Assembly: GCA_011316305.1 (NCBI GenBank)
Contig: SAUG01000052.1
Location: 124,001-188,000 of the forward strand
DNA: 64,000 nucleotides
Source: Rusavskia elegans
Taxonomy: Eukaryota; Ascomycota; Lecanoromycetes; Teloschistales; Teloschistaceae
Reading direction: 5' to 3'
How positions within the stretch are numbered: position 1 is the stretch's first letter; the number at the start of each line of letters is the position of its first letter. The notes below the pieces were generated by a model. The model was not told where the DNA came from. It worked only from the letters and a program-made list of their open reading frames with translations, and searched no databases. Below, in pieces: positions 13,544 to 26,760 of the stretch. The position numbers were made by a program, and so were the translations under genes.

Positions 13544-15048
13544 CTACTGTCTATTATCTTCTCTAAAGACCAACAACGCCAGCTTGTGTCGTGTGAACAA
13601 TGCCACGATTCCCACCAGGATTTGTGCTCCAATGATGCCAATGGCTAATTTGTCCTCCCTTTGTGGCCCAAACCACACGAGCCACAAATTGAGAACTGTC
13701 AGATTCGTTGATGATACAACGTTCCCCTGATCATCTTGTTTGATTGCTAACAGAGGTATGGGAAGGCTCGCGACGACCTTCAATACGCGTGTCAAGATCT
13801 TGCCTGGAGGCTGGTGCCAAGTCGTCACCGAGGGTTCCATCAGACCAGTCCTGGAATTAAAATGCGGTAGACGGTGGCGCGGACAGGGGATGATCCGAAA
13901 TAGCTGTGGCGCCGAGTACAAAAAGTTGACGATCTGGGGGATGAAGGTGAGGAGCAACGTTTTGCTGAAATGTCCCAGGATGCCAACAATGGCGAATACC
14001 ATTCCCGCAAAGTAGCAATACGTGTCTCCAACGAAGACCTTGGCTGGGTACCAATTATGCCACCAAAGCGCCAACGATACGGCAATGAAGGGCAGCAGCA
14101 GATAGATGGAGAAAAGGTGTGGATCGGTGGCGGGATGCGGATAGGGGGCCGCTGGGGCCGCGTACAACGACAGTCCATCGTTCATCAGGAGAAGGACAGC
14201 AATGACGAGCGATTGGGAAACCTCGATGCCGTTGATCCCGGCGAGAATGTTGATGCTATTGGGGCAGAAGATGGCGACAGCAGCCATGTAGGCGTAGTAA
14301 ATCCAGCCCAAGTCGATCAGAGTACCAAAATAACGCTCGAGCTGCACTGGCACCACGACGTTGGTGACTCCATAATCGACCAAATAGACGACGAGCATCG
14401 GGATGGAGGCAACGGCCGGGATAAAGAGCTTGTGTCTCCAACGGATGTCGAATAGATCGTCAGCGATGCCAAGGATGACTACCGACTGTAGGGACATCAA
14501 AGCAGAAAGGTAGGAAGCTAACTACAGCCGTTCAGCGGCGTCCCTGTCGACGTTCAGAGTCGGTTACCTTGCTATGAGGGAAGCGATGGAGCACACGGCC
14601 CGAAGCAAGTTGCTCGTGACTGACGGTCGCGTCCCTGCTGCCGCCGCCTGAGGTGGCAGCAACAATGTCCTTATAGAAGGGAAACGGGATGAATAAGATC
14701 AGGATCAGGAGATAGACAACTGCACAGACGGCGCCCATTGTCTCGGGACTGTTTGGATAGGGTGAATTCAGCGTTGGGGAGCAGATGAAGGGGGTTATTT
14801 TTCACACGCACTGACATTTCTGGCTTCCTCGACTTGGACATATCTCGGCCCTTGAGGCCTGCATCGATAAAGGATGGTCCCAACCATTGTATCAGACAGT
14901 AAGTACAAGAAAACGCAATTCCGCTGAAGGCCAGAGAGGCGATCAGGGGTTCGCCGTCCCCATTGAAAGTGTTTGCAAGAACGCCCGAGCAAGCAATAGA
15001 GAGTGTAAGAAGACTCAGTGTCTCTGCCCTGCTCAAGATGGCGGACAT
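13544..15048 (-). CDS. ALG7: UDP-GlcNAc:dolichyl-phosphate GlcNAc-1-phosphate transferase
   Basis: Catalyses the first committed step of N-glycan precursor assembly on the ER membrane, making dolichyl-PP-GlcNAc; it is the tunicamycin target. Three exons: 14816-15048, 14568-14748 and 13544-14521. The introns are 67 bp (donor GTCAGT) and 46 bp; the joins give KPEIPETMG and FPHSKLASYLSALMS, both matching the family. The product is about 463 aa with around ten hydrophobic segments. Signature motifs are visible: GIADDLFDIRW, then NSINILAGINGIEV followed by SQ (the usual residue there is Gly), then AKVFVGDTYCYFAGM with the catalytic Asp. The gene is divergent from SEH1 with 463 bp between starts. 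Its stop lies only about 100 bp from the AT block, so its 3' UTR probably runs into RIP-affected DNA. Confidence 0.96.
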
Positions 15049-15511
15049 GCCACGTCTAATAATATCTAAAGATAGTTCCGCACCATGGTTCAGATAGGTA
15101 TGAAATAATTTGAGCGAAAATGTATCGTACGAACCAGTTGAGTAGCGTGTGAGGTACCACCGGGAGTATTTACTCTTCCTTAAGGTTTTTTTATGTAGGT
15201 GGCCACCCCAGCAAGCTCCTATTGGCTCGTGAGGACTTTTTTTAACCGCCAAAGCCGCTCCACGAGTACCGGCCCCTTTACAGAGTACTCCGTAACGTCG
15301 AGGCCGTCGGCTTCACGCCCAACCAGGAAGGTTCAGTAATTAACACTGCTACTCTACAGCCCCGTGCAAATTGGTTGATATACCATGGCTCCCGGGCTGT
15401 AGGATCCTTATTTGCACAGCGCGTCTGTGACTTCCTTGATCGCACGAAATCAAATCCCTACACTTTGACTAGCAGATCGGGCTCACTCATTCCTTCGAAA
15501 GTGCTGAAGCA
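15049..15511. promoter_or_regulatory. shared ALG7/SEH1 divergent promoter region
   Basis: 463 bp between the two start codons, of normal composition. No specific factor site is claimed. Leader sequence for both transcripts must lie here. An open frame continues upstream of the ALG7 start into this segment, but it lacks family similarity. Confidence 0.5.
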
Positions 15512-16812
15512 ATGTATCAATCAGCTTCAACCCCTCATGTCGCTTCACATGGTCCCAGCAAGACCGGGTTCCAAGGTTTCGATCACGGTGCTACCGATCT
15601 TGTATCTGCTGCTGAATTCAATGGCCCCGGTACTCATCTCGCTGTCTGTTCGGCTGACCATAGCATCCGCGTTTTCACCCAGGACCACAGGCATGATTGG
15701 ATTTTGCTGGACCAGTGGCGCGGCCATGACGCTGAGATCTTGGATGCAAGTTTTCTCACTTCGCCTTCTCGTTGTTGGTACTGAGCGAGCATCAAAGGTC
15801 AGATGGATTGGCCCCAGTCTCGGATCGGTATTCGGGACCATTGGCGACGATGCCAAAGTCAGGTTGTGGCGCGAAGACTCCTCTCAGGCCCCCCAAAGCG
15901 GCCATCGTTTTCGCTGCATCTTCTCTCAGTCGTCAGCCAATCATGTATCCTATGTGTCGTTCGGCTTCAAAACGGTCAGACATGAGGTATGCATGGCAAT
16001 AGTACAGGGCGATGGCCTACTAGCCCTCTGTGAGCCGTCCGACCCTGGCTCTCTGGATTTCTCCAAGGAGCTTGATTCCGCGTATCCCTATGGTCAGTAC
16101 AGTCGAGGTTCCGAGCCAACCTTCAAGCTGTCTTTGCAACCGGCAGCGAGGTCTTCTTATCATGCCATCAGTACTGGCGTTGACCCAAAAGCTATTTCTC
16201 TAGCCTTGTCTGCAGCTAGTTCGATCAAAATACTACGTGCCACAAGGACAGAAGACGGCGACTGCAAATTTTATCAAGTGCTTGGAATCGAAAATGTTGC
16301 ATCTGCCATCAATGATGTCTCCTGGGCCCCAGGCAGCATCCGTCCATGTGATTTGATCGCTGCTGCATGCAACGATGGCTGCGTGCGAGTCTTTGAAGTG
16401 ACAACGCCTCACAATGCGGGTGTTCAGTCACCTAACAAGAGCTCTGATCCAAGACCTCTCACGAGAGACAGGCGGAATTCATCCAAGCTTGACCGGCATG
16501 CTCCATCAGGGATTGGTGCAGGTCTGGCAGGCGTTTCTCGTGCCGAGGCTATGTACGAATCTAGTGGAGGAACACGTATCCAGCATTCATGGAGGGAGAC
16601 TGCAGCACTTGTTCATGAAGGAGGGATGCCCGTTTGGAGGGTGAGATGGACTCATGACGGCAACTTTCCCCAAAGCCCGTTTCGGCCTGGCCCTTGCTTA
16701 CGGCTCGTTAGGAAGTACCATTGCCTCCACAGGCGATAGTGGGAAATTGCAGCTGTGGAAGCAGAATCTGGATGGTCACTTCGTTGAGTTCGCAGAGACC
16801 AGGCCGGTATAG
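15512..16812 (+). CDS. SEH1: nucleoporin SEH1, WD40 repeat protein
   Basis: A WD40 propeller protein of the Nup84/Nup107 nuclear pore subcomplex that also works in the SEA/GATOR2 complex upstream of TORC1. Three exons: 15512-15745, 15798-16659 and 16712-16812. Both 52-bp introns appear to use GC donors (GCAAGT and GCAACT) with AG acceptors. The joins restore EILDVRWIGPSLGSVFGTIG and THDGSTIASTGDSG, both typical SEH1 WD repeats. The product is about 398 aa. Repeat cores seen include CSADHSIRVF near residue 50, FGTIGDDAKVRLWRED, DLIAAACNDGCVRVFEV, and GKLQLWKQNLDG near the end. A basic, serine-rich insertion sits between the last blades. Without the second splice the frame would run to a stop at 16739 and lose the last blade. 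Confidence 0.92.
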
Positions 16813-17250
16813 CTTCGAGAAAATTAAACTCAGGATGTTATTACACTGTCCAATTCAAGTATTTTGGGGTCGCTTGTCCGACGAGGAATGTGGTAAGCGA
16901 AATTTCAAGTCTCCAACTTCAAGATATACCTTATGTGATCACAGGCGCTAGATTGAGCAGATAAACCACACGGCAACAATACCCATGAATTTTACCATGA
17001 AATCTACCAACCTCGTCCATAATCCTCACTTGTCACATGCAGCGGCAACGTCTGAAACTCGTTAAACTGCTCCAGTTTTGAACGTCAGGTTCTCTTGGCC
17101 TCTGCAGCGCTTGGTGAACACAGTTCTCTGTCTTTGCGATCCCAGCCCACCTGTCAAGTATCCAGGTTCAGACTCAGCAACTATCATTAGCGCAGTCATC
17201 TTTCACAGATTGTAGAAGATCAAACTTTCAACATACCACCCCAACCAACG
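16813..17250. other. intergenic region between SEH1 and the next gene
   Basis: 438 bp of normal composition holding the SEH1 3' UTR and the promoter and leader of the downstream gene. No other feature seen. Confidence 0.6.
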
Positions 17251-18932
17251 ATGGCCCAAAAAGGAAGATTCTTATGCACCAATAAGGAAGACAGATTGAT
17301 CAGCAGAGGTGCCAATCCCCGAACAGGTCTTATCTCTCCATTTTTCTCGGATGAAATGGGCGACAATAGCGATGGAACAGACTATATCAGTGTACTACAT
17401 GTGCGAAAAGACTGTGAACGTACTCCAACTGCTCAGGCCCAGGTATGCACTGTCCCTTATTACCCAGCAGGCTATCCGACCTGCGTGCCAACTCAGGTCT
17501 TGGATACCCAGCTTGCCGAAGGCTATCTCTTACAGGTCGTTATATCTACCAGGTGCCTCCTATATCCCCAGATTCCCTCTTCGAAATACCCCGAAAGCCT
17601 GTAGGCGGCCAAAGAGCCTTATCGATACCTACGCTTAAAGGAAATCGCGGTACAGTACAAATCCTTAGCCACCTGAAGCGTATATCAGGCTCTAGGAAGA
17701 AGTCTAGAGAAATCCTATTACCAGCAAGTCTCGATATCGAAGATACCACACTCGGGTTCCACGCCTACCCTTCTGTATTATCTAAATGCCGAAGTACTAA
17801 GTACGATCAAACCTATTCGCCACCAGTTCTACAGCCTTTCAGTAACGACAAGGGGTATGAACCCAATTACAGGCACCGGAAACATTACACTCTTAACGAC
17901 TACGTTGCCTCGATGAGCTCAATCGACCCTTTCCCGCGATTAAGGAATCCAGACTTGGGCAAGGCTTATCGTCGGCCTAAAATGCTCCTACCCGAGCACC
18001 TGCGGTACCTATCGGCATCTCCCCATGACGCTTCTATACAATCCGTGGACGCACGCATGGCTATTGCCCATATGAATCATCATACTTCAGCAAATAAAGT
18101 CCCAGGGCGGAGACCGCATATAAGACGTATTTCAGCTTCCACTGCAGTGCACAAGCTCGATGCTGTTGGAGGCATGGTTGCCTCCGCTTCACTTGATCGA
18201 CAGAGCGTCCGCCCGTTGTTGCAGGAGCGAGATGCTCCTGGTCATGGCGGAATGGCAATCGATATGAGATGCAGCCCTCGCGACGCTCCAACCCAACCTA
18301 GCGACAGCACGTATGCCGCACGCAAAGCATTTCTCAAATTCCAAGGTCACCGACCACACCAAAACGCAGAGGAAAACCCACAGCCTCACTATGCTGTCAA
18401 GCAACTCCCACCTTTGCTGAGCTTAAATGGAGATCTGCTTCCGAATCAATCCGCAGTCGCCAATGACCACAGGATAGGGGCGGAGAACGCCGCGTGGAGG
18501 AACACCCTTCAAGATGCTCCGATTGCTGTAAAGATGATTGGGACTGATTTCGATCAAACATTTGTGGCCCACCGATCAACCAGGGTTACTAACGAAATAT
18601 GGTCATCCATTCTTGCCGTTGCTCTGGAGATCGCCTCCTTGATAGATTTCGGCCAGGTCCAGACGCAATTACACAAAGCCGTGAAACATGGGGCACTGGC
18701 AGCGGGCCGTGCACCATGGGCGGTCCGAACATTGATGAGTCACGATGCAGATGTCAAGACTTACCTCTTCGCAGCACGCTGCATGATGGTCACGTCGCTG
18801 TATCTTGTCATATTACTCAGTGTCTTTGCCGCCGGCTTCAGGACGCTGGAGTTACTGGTGGAGATCGGACACTGCATCTGGTACCCTTTTGGTGTGCTAT
18901 TGAGCGTGGCAGGATGGATCCTGACCCCCTGA
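17251..18932 (+). CDS. hypothetical protein with C-terminal membrane segments
   Basis: Two exons are proposed: 17251-17442 and 17553-18932. The 110-bp intron (GTATGC donor, acceptor after CTACCAG) is the only in-phase choice I found that joins the two long frames; it gives about 523 aa. The N-terminus (MAQKGRFLCTNKEDRLISRG, then ANPRTGLISPF) resembles a motif I associate with uncharacterised filamentous-ascomycete proteins. The middle is basic, Ser/Pro-rich and probably disordered. The last about 55 residues hold two hydrophobic stretches (MVTSLYLVILLSVFAAGF and WYPFGVLLSVAGWIL) that look like membrane anchors. No catalytic motif was recognised. The start ATG has a good context (ACGATGG). Function unknown; the intron is less certain than the gene. 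Confidence 0.7.
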
Positions 18933-19854
18933 TAATGTCTTCGAAAGAGCCGGTCCCGAGGTTCCTCGATCACCAGCGCTTCCAATATCTCGATCGCTGT
19001 CTTCTTCCGCACCTCGACTGTCAGGGACAGTTGGAACCATACAAACGTCAACCTTTCTACCAATGCGCATCCACTTGGGTTGAGCTGGATCACCATCTCA
19101 ATACAGCCCCACAACCCCTTGGTTGAGCTTCCGACTGTCACGACATGCCGGATATTACATGCTACGGCGGCATCGGCAAATACATGTACACAACGCAATA
19201 CAGCAATTTGCCGATAGGAAAACCCAGCGAAGACCCCCTTCGGCATCCCCTCCGTTGGCTCAGCACCCCCATACTGCTCTTCTGGTACGATGCTAAAGCA
19301 AGCCTCATATGTGCCCGTGAATGCTTAATAGGACCCAATCTCTATGAACACGACGACATTTGTGTCTCGAAAAGTGAATAGGCCGGTGCCAGCGATATAG
19401 GAAATAAAGTCTGCGTGGAGAATTGTGGACACATGTTGTCTGTTTAGGATGACTACAATAACAGTGGGGATCCAATGGAAGGAGTTGAATGGTTATATGG
19501 CAGAGTTCGATCCAGCAATCTGGTGGGTGGATGGTTACTGAGGCGAACAAGTATGACCGTCCACTGGAAGGAAATGGAATGCTGCTTGCGCCTCCTCGAC
19601 GCAAAATTATCTAGAATTCTGTTCTGTTTGATAAACGCACATCACGGGGCTTGAGCGGTCATGGGCAGCGGGCCTTTCGAATGGGTTACTTGGACGCATG
19701 GAGACCGGATTATCTCTGCCTGATCCATCCATTCAACGAATTCAGACGGTGGTGGTTGAAAGGGACGCTTCTATTTCAGTCCTTGGGGGTATCTTTGATT
19801 CATGGAGCATCAGACATATCCTTTAGTCAACGCCCAAACAATGCTTAGTATGAG
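18933..19854. other. intergenic region between convergent genes
   Basis: About 920 bp of balanced composition between two convergent stop codons. Several short frames lie on both strands, but none has recognisable content. It probably contains both 3' UTRs; nothing else is supported. Confidence 0.55.
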
Positions 19855-21220
19855 TTAATATCGTGCACGTTCCCTTTTTACCACGTTATTCTGCAAATTC
19901 TCCCGTCGCTGCCCAATTGATGTACCAGGTGCGAGACTCGATCTCTTTAGCGGACTGCCCTCTCCCTTCACGGGGCTATGGGCCCTATGCCGGTGTCTAT
20001 CATCTCCGAAATCGGTTGACGCCGACTTCCTCAGTGGCGAATGCGCATGTGAATATACACCAAGATTGCCACCGTCGCCGGCCCTTAGCTCTCCATTCGG
20101 CCTGAATTGTGGCTGTCGGATAGACGTCGTAGGTCTCAGGGGCGACGACATCTCTCGAGAAGTTACGGAGCTGGGTACTATGGATATGCAACCATTGGCG
20201 TAGTGCCTAGTCGGAGTAACTCGCGGGGCGTCAGGGTCGACAAGCTTCATGTAATTCGGGTTTGGCCGGGTATGGAAACCTCGATTGATGATTATGGATG
20301 GCGTATATGTGTCTACCGAAGCCAATCCTGGATTCATTGATGTGCTAGAATTCGAGTATTGAGTCCCAACGTCTCTTGTCAGTGGCCGTGTTCGCGGATG
20401 CACAAACTTTGTATCATATTCGTTCAGGACTTCTTTATGAACCACGGTCGAGTCTTTCGATTGCTGGGAGAAGCTCGATTGGAGCATCGTGAGCTGCGTT
20501 GAGAGCAAGACTATCAGTGCAATGGTAGTTACGACTGTCGTGCTTGGTCTGGGATCGGTTATGCCGGTGGGGAGGAAAAGCCAGTAGACAAGAATATGGC
20601 CAGGGCTAAACAGGCAGAAAAGGCGGAGAGACAGCGGTGTCGGATCCCAGACTGCAAGCTCCCAAACGTCTCTGGTGGCATCTGGATACGACCTAGACGC
20701 AGCATTATCCGCTGCGAGCATGCTAGATAGGAAACGTAATGGTGAGGAGGATACAGGAGAAGAATCGACACGGACGCGGTGAGCGGATGGGGTACTTGGG
20801 ACTGCATCGATCGAACACTCGAACAGTCTGTAGTGTCGGCGCCGATAGAAGGTATAGGCTGCATTGGCGAGAGAGAGTAGCGAAAGGATGTGGACTGTGA
20901 AGGTTGCCTATATCATGTCAACTCTTCGGCTCTTCACCATTCATACTCCAATGTCGTACCAGCCAAGCAGTGAGCCCTGTGTAGTTGTCGGCATCCCCAA
21001 AGACATCATCGCCTCTGCGTCGACTTCGCGATCCTGTGTTCGCCCGGGCGATCAGAAAAGTGATATTGAGGGATATGCCTATGGTTATGGACCAGTCCTT
21101 CTGCCATTGTTCCCAATCACCGGAATCGAAACCTTCGGAGAGCCAGAGCCAAAGGTCAAGCGGATTGAGCCAGGTGCTGATGCGTTCAAGCAATGGTCGC
21201 CGACGGACAAGCCGTGGCAT
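19855..21220 (-). CDS. NUR1: nuclear rim protein Nur1-like (DUF2418)
   Basis: In yeast Nur1 is an inner nuclear membrane protein that, with Heh1/Src1, tethers rDNA and heterochromatin to the nuclear periphery. Two exons: 20960-21220 and 19855-20907, with a 52-bp intron (GTACGA donor). The join restores TAWLATFTVHILSLL, which continues into a family-like ANAAYTFYRRRHYRLFE block. The product is about 437 aa. The start (MPRLVRRRPLLERI) and the LNPLDLWLWLSE...DWEQWQKDW block match the family N-terminus. Four hydrophobic segments follow: ITIGISLNITFLIA, VHILSLLSLANAA, LFCLFSPGHILVYWLFL and VVTTIALIVLLSTQL. The C-terminal 200 residues are Ser/Pro/Arg-rich and probably nucleoplasmic. An in-frame upstream ATG (21271) is judged less likely. 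The gene's upstream side faces the large AT block within about 300 bp. Confidence 0.9.
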
Positions 21221-21520
21221 GCTCGCTAAGGGGGTGGTTTTAGAAACTTGTGTGGTGTGCATATATCTCACTCCAACAACTGGGTCATTTCAGGAGCATT
21301 CCGAGTTGGATGATGCACTACCAACGTGGTCGTGACATATCCTGTTTTCGATAGCCTCTGCTGCTGTGCAGCAAACGACCATGTTGAGTTGATTGATTGA
21401 TTGAATTATACTACTTCAATCTAGCCTTATCGGGCTGGTTATCCGAGTATTACTAAATCAATCCAATATCTTACTAACCACCATGTTTCTATCTTGATAG
21501 TAATACTATATCTTAGAGGC
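21221..21520. promoter_or_regulatory. NUR1 upstream region up to the AT-block boundary
   Basis: About 300 bp of ordinary DNA with three GATT units near 21390. CpA/TpG disappear from about 21500. The NUR1 promoter must lie here or in the degraded flank. Confidence 0.45.
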
Positions 21521-23199
21521 AAACGTATATTTTATAAAAAACTATTTATTTTAAATTTACGTTAAATTCGTTTAAAACGATTGATTTTTAAAATTTCGTT
21601 GTAGATATTTCGAAAATTAAAAAATAGAAAAAATTAAAAATTAACCACTTTGTTATAAAGTTTATATTCGGAATTATAATTATCTTTTATTTATTTATAT
21701 TTTATTATTATTATATTAAAACGAATAAAATAAATATTATTTATATTAGATTAGCCGTCGAATCGAGTTTCGAATCCAAGTTAATAAACCCGATTCGATT
21801 CGAATCGAATTAAAAAATAGTCCAATTCGATCCGATTCGGGTTCGGATTAAACCCGAGTTTTCGGATTCGACCCGTTAAAACCGTTAAAACCTCTTTTTC
21901 TATATAGAAAACCCTCGCTTTTACTATATATTTACGTTAATATTTTAAATACTATTTAAATAGACGTCGATTTTTTACTATTAAATAATAAATAATAATT
22001 AAATTAATATTTATATATCTATATTACTTTTCTATATCAATTTATTATCTAAATATAAATCGTATTAATTTTAAAATTTTAAAACTAATATAAAATATCC
22101 AATTTTTTTATATCTAGCGAGATCTTTTTCGATAGATTTATTCTAGATAAAATCTATTCTAGCTAGTTTATAAATTAGACGGTTAACCGATCTACGAACG
22201 TTATATTATTAAAATTTAATCGATTATATAGAAAGTAAAGATAGATTATTAAAGATATAGCTAATAAAATTCGAGCCGACTATTTAGTACTAGTTTTTCG
22301 AGATAATAATAAATATATTTAATAAGATCTAGATTACTATAAAGAGTTCGAATATTAGTAATCTAGTACTTTTATAGCTACTAATATTAAAGATAAATTT
22401 TATAGAAAATTAATTAATTTTTTCTAATTAAAAAAAGCTATAGAAATATATATAATCGAAATAGTAGTAAAATTTCTATTAGATAACTTTAATAATAGAT
22501 AGTTTATCTAAAATTATATATAAAAACTATTTCAAAATTTTCGACTATTTTATAACTTCTAGTTTTTCTAATATATCTACTATAAAAAAATACTTTAATA
22601 CTATCGTTTACTAAAAAACTAGACGATATAATTTATAATCTTTTATTAAACTAATATTTATCCGCGTAAATAGCTAATAGTAATATAAAAAAGTAATATA
22701 AAATTAATTTTTAAAATAGAAAAAAAATTATATAAAACTCGAATCTATTTTTAATTAAATTATATAGAATAAATATCTATATAAAACTTTTTTAAATCTA
22801 AATCTACTATTTTAAACTATTAATAACAAAAGATTTAGACTATTACTATAAATATTTTATCTATATATAAAGATAATCGACTATAAATAATTTATATAAA
22901 TAGTTTTCGATAGTTATAATATTATCCGCGAGTAAATTAGATCTAATTTAAATACTTTAAAACGTATTTTCTTTATATTAGATATTTAGTTAATTCTATA
23001 AATTATCGTTTATTTAAAATTATTTATATATTAGATTAAAATGAATATTTAATTTTAGAAATATTTAATTAAAAATATATTTTTTTCTATTAATTATATC
23101 AGCCGTTTATAGTATTAGAAACTATTAAAACTTTTAGAATTTTTCTAGCTTAAATTAAAATTTCTAGATATTATTACCGATAATATCAGTTCTAATAAT

Positions 23200-23611
23200 A
23201 TTATTACGTCCGCGACTCTATAGAAATTTTCTGAAAGAATTGATTAAATAAGCGAGCCTAATTATCTATAGCCGCCTATAGCCGCTATAGCCGCCTCTTT
23301 TAACGGAACTTTTAGTAGATAGCTATCTATCGGCTTTTACGGCTATTTTTACTATATATATCGCTTATTTTTTCTATAGATCGTTTTTCTCGTTAGTTAT
23401 TAGTATAATTATTAAATACGTTTCTACTATTCTCTTTTTAATTATTTTATAACGAAAGTACCTTATAATATTATAACCGTACCTCTACGGCTATATAGGA
23501 TTAGTTATAATAATCTACGCTAGAATTTCTTTACTATTTAATAGCTCGGATTATATCTATAGTTATAGCTAGACTCGAGTATAACGCCCTCTAATATATA
23601 GGAACGTTATA
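23200..23611 (+). repeat. 5' LTR of the gypsy element
   Basis: Aligns along its length with 26761-27172, with differences mostly C/T and G/A. It includes a CTATAGCCGC-type subrepeat and ends GGAACGTTATA. The outermost bases differ from the TGT of the 3' LTR. Confidence 0.85.
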
Positions 23612-23629
23612 TTTTAATAACTCCGAAAG

Positions 23630-26600
23630 ATAGATAAAAATCGGATTTTTATCTAACTAATATTATTTAGATAATCTATAGAAACTTTAATCGATTTAGA
23701 AGCTATTCGGTTTATTATATTAAAAGAATATATAAAAAGATTTAACGTCTTTTTAACTAGAAAAACGGAACTTTACTTTATAGAAACTATTAATAAAATA
23801 GAGTTTATTAAAGTTAAGTATTAAACTAAACCTCTACAGATAATAAGTAATAGATATAAAAAAAAAATTATTTTCGATATTATAAAAATATAAAAAGATA
23901 TATATTTAGATATTCTTTAGCTTATATAATAGAATTTAGAAATTATTTAAAAAATAATACGGATAAAAATAGGAAACTATCTTTTTAATATATTTAAAAG
24001 GCTAGCCGAGATATAGAAAATATATAATATCTTTATTTAGAAATAATAGACTAAAAAGAAATTAGCTACTATAGACGAAATTCTATAACTTTTTAGAAAA
24101 TTCTAGAATATATTAAAGGAACCGGAAAAAAGATTATCTTTTCCGGCTAATATTTAAAAAAACTATAAAATTATTATAATAAACCCGGAAAAGTTATAGA
24201 TTAGACTAATTTATAGATTAAATAATAATTAGTTAAAAGTATTAAAATAATATATTAACTTTAATTTTAAAAGAGGATATATATAGTATTCTAAATTAAA
24301 AATAGGATAACCGGTTATATTTATTTCTAAAAAGAATAGTAACTTTCGATTTTATATTAATTTTAGAAGATTTAACGTAGTAATATAAAAAGATAAATAT
24401 CTTTTCCCGTTTTTAATAGATTTAAAAAGTAGAATCGGAAAGGCTAAGTTTTTTATAAAACTCGATCTAAAAGATACGTTTAATCTATTAAAAATTAAAA
24501 TTAGAAACGAGTAAAAAACTACGTTTAGAATAAAATATAGACTATTCGAATATTTAGTTATATCTTTTAAATTAATAAATATACCGGTAACCCTATAACG
24601 CGTAGTTAATAAAATATTATATAACTATTTTAATATTTTTATTATAGTATATATAGATAACGTACTAATTTTCTTCGAAATAAAAAAAGAATATATATAA
24701 TATATTTATTAAATATTATAAAAATTTCGAAAATATAACTTTAGAATTAAAAAAGAAAAATCAGAATTCTATAAATATAAAGTTATATTTCTTAAATATA
24801 TAATTAGACCTAAAAGTATTATTATAAAAGTAAATAAATTATAAATAATACGCGAATAACCGATACTAAAAAATAAAAAGAATATTTAAATTTTTTTAGA
24901 ATTTATAGAATTCTACTAAAATATAATAGGAGAATATATAAAAAAAACGGTCCCGTTTATAAATCTTTTTCGAAATAATATATCCTTTTAGTAGATATAT
25001 ATTTAAAATAAAGTATTTAAAAGATTTAAATAAAATTTCGCGTCTGAAAAGGCTTTAGTAATTTTCGATTCTAATAAATAGATTATATTCTATATAGACG
25101 CTTTAAACCGAGTAATAGAATCGTATATTTTTTTAGAAAGGAAGACTATTTAGATACTATTCTAGAAAGCTAATACTAGTAGAAGTTAATTATATAACGA
25201 TAGATAAAAGGATATTAGTAATTATTATAAATTTTATATATTAGAAAATATATATAAATAAAACTAATAAAAAAGTAGTAGTATATATTAACTATAAAAA
25301 TCTTTTATCTTTATTAGTAGATAAAGAATTTAATTAACGATAAATAAAATAAACAGAAGAAATAACCTATTATAACTTTAAAATAAAATATATTAAAGGT
25401 ACCGATAATACGGTTATAGATATTCTAAGTAGAAAAGTAGATTACGAAGCTACTAAAAAAATATCTAAACCTCTTTTAAAAAAAATAGAAAATATCTTTA
25501 AAAAGGCCGAAGTTTCGGAAAAGATAAATAAAATAATCCGATAAATATATAACTCTAAAATAGCAGGATATTAAGGAATTATAAAAATACTAAAAAGAAT
25601 TTAAAAAAATACTAATCTACTAATATTTAAAAAATATATTAAAGAATTTATTAAAAACTGCTCGGAATATATAATAGTAAGAAAAAGTCGTTAAAAACTA
25701 GTAGATAGGCTCTAGCTAATATAAATACTAAATATATTTTATTAATAAATTATATTAGACTTCGTTATAGAATTACGAAAGTCGGTTAATCTATATATAT
25801 AAATATTATATAATATAATAATAATTATTATTAATAGATTTATAAAATATATAAGATTCGTATTATATAAAATAACGATAATAGCGGAATAGCTCGTCTT
25901 TCTATTACTATAAATAGTATTCTATAAAAACGGGATTATAAAAAAAATTATTTCGGATAGAAATAAACTATTTATCTTAAATTTTATAAAAGGTTTAATT
26001 TAAGTAGTAGAAACGGAATAGGCTATATTAATATCGTTTTATTTATAAATAGACGGATAAATAGAAAGAATAAATCAGATATTAGAAACCTACTTTAAAA
26101 TCTATTATTCTAACGAAGAAAAGAATTAGATCTAACTTTTTCCGACGGTATAAATAGTAATTAATTTATTATATAATAAAGATATTTAGATAATACCCGA
26201 TAAATTACTTTATAGTAAAACTATCCGGAAAGAAGTTTACTCGGATATAAATAATCTAGCGGTATAATTATTCGTTAATAAAATAAAAAATAACTAGAAT
26301 AAAGTAAAGATAAAGATCTAGATAATAAATAAAAAAGTTAAATAAAGATTAGATAAGTTAAGGAAATATTATAATATTAATAAAGGGAATAAAATACTAC
26401 TTTTAATAAAAAACTTAACGAATAGGAAGCTCGATAAGCTATATATAGAATCTTTCGAAATTTAAAATATTAAAGAAATAATAGTATATTTAAAATTCCC
26501 GATAATAGAAATATTTCCTAAATTCTATATAGGTTTACTAAAGAAAATACTAGAATATATTCTACTAGCGAGAGATTAGTACTATTAGAAGCGTAAAGAA

Positions 26601-26750
26601 TATAAGATCGAGAAAATTCTAGATAAAAGAAAAGAAATAGACGAATTTCTAGTAAAATAGAAAAGGTTTCCCGATAAAGAAAATATTTAGGAACTAAAAA
26701 AATACTTTAAATACGTTTAAAGAACTTTAAAGAGGTTTAGGAAAGCGATA
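23630..26750 (+). pseudogene. gypsy pol relic: RT, RNase H, integrase, chromodomain
   Basis: Seen on the plus strand in order: an RT palm block near 24310-24480, reading PVIFISKKNSNFRFYINFRR and then a KLDLKDTFN-like stretch; the catalytic box VYIDNVLIF at 24647-24673 (family form YxDD, with the second Asp now Asn); an RNase H block FYIDALN near 25090; integrase core blocks FVIELRKS (about 25761) and IIINRFIKYIRF (about 25830); and a chromodomain-like EYKIEKILDKRKEIDEFLVK at 26598-26657. Stops within these blocks mostly fall where Gln or Trp is expected, as RIP produces. Not functional. Confidence 0.85.
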
Positions 26751-26760
26751 TAAAGGGGGC

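Noticed and set aside
16640..16739. A frameshift that kills the SEH1 C-terminus
   Set aside because: A 52-bp GC-AG intron restores THDGSTIASTGDSG and the last WD blade, which is simpler than a mutation in a conserved gene.
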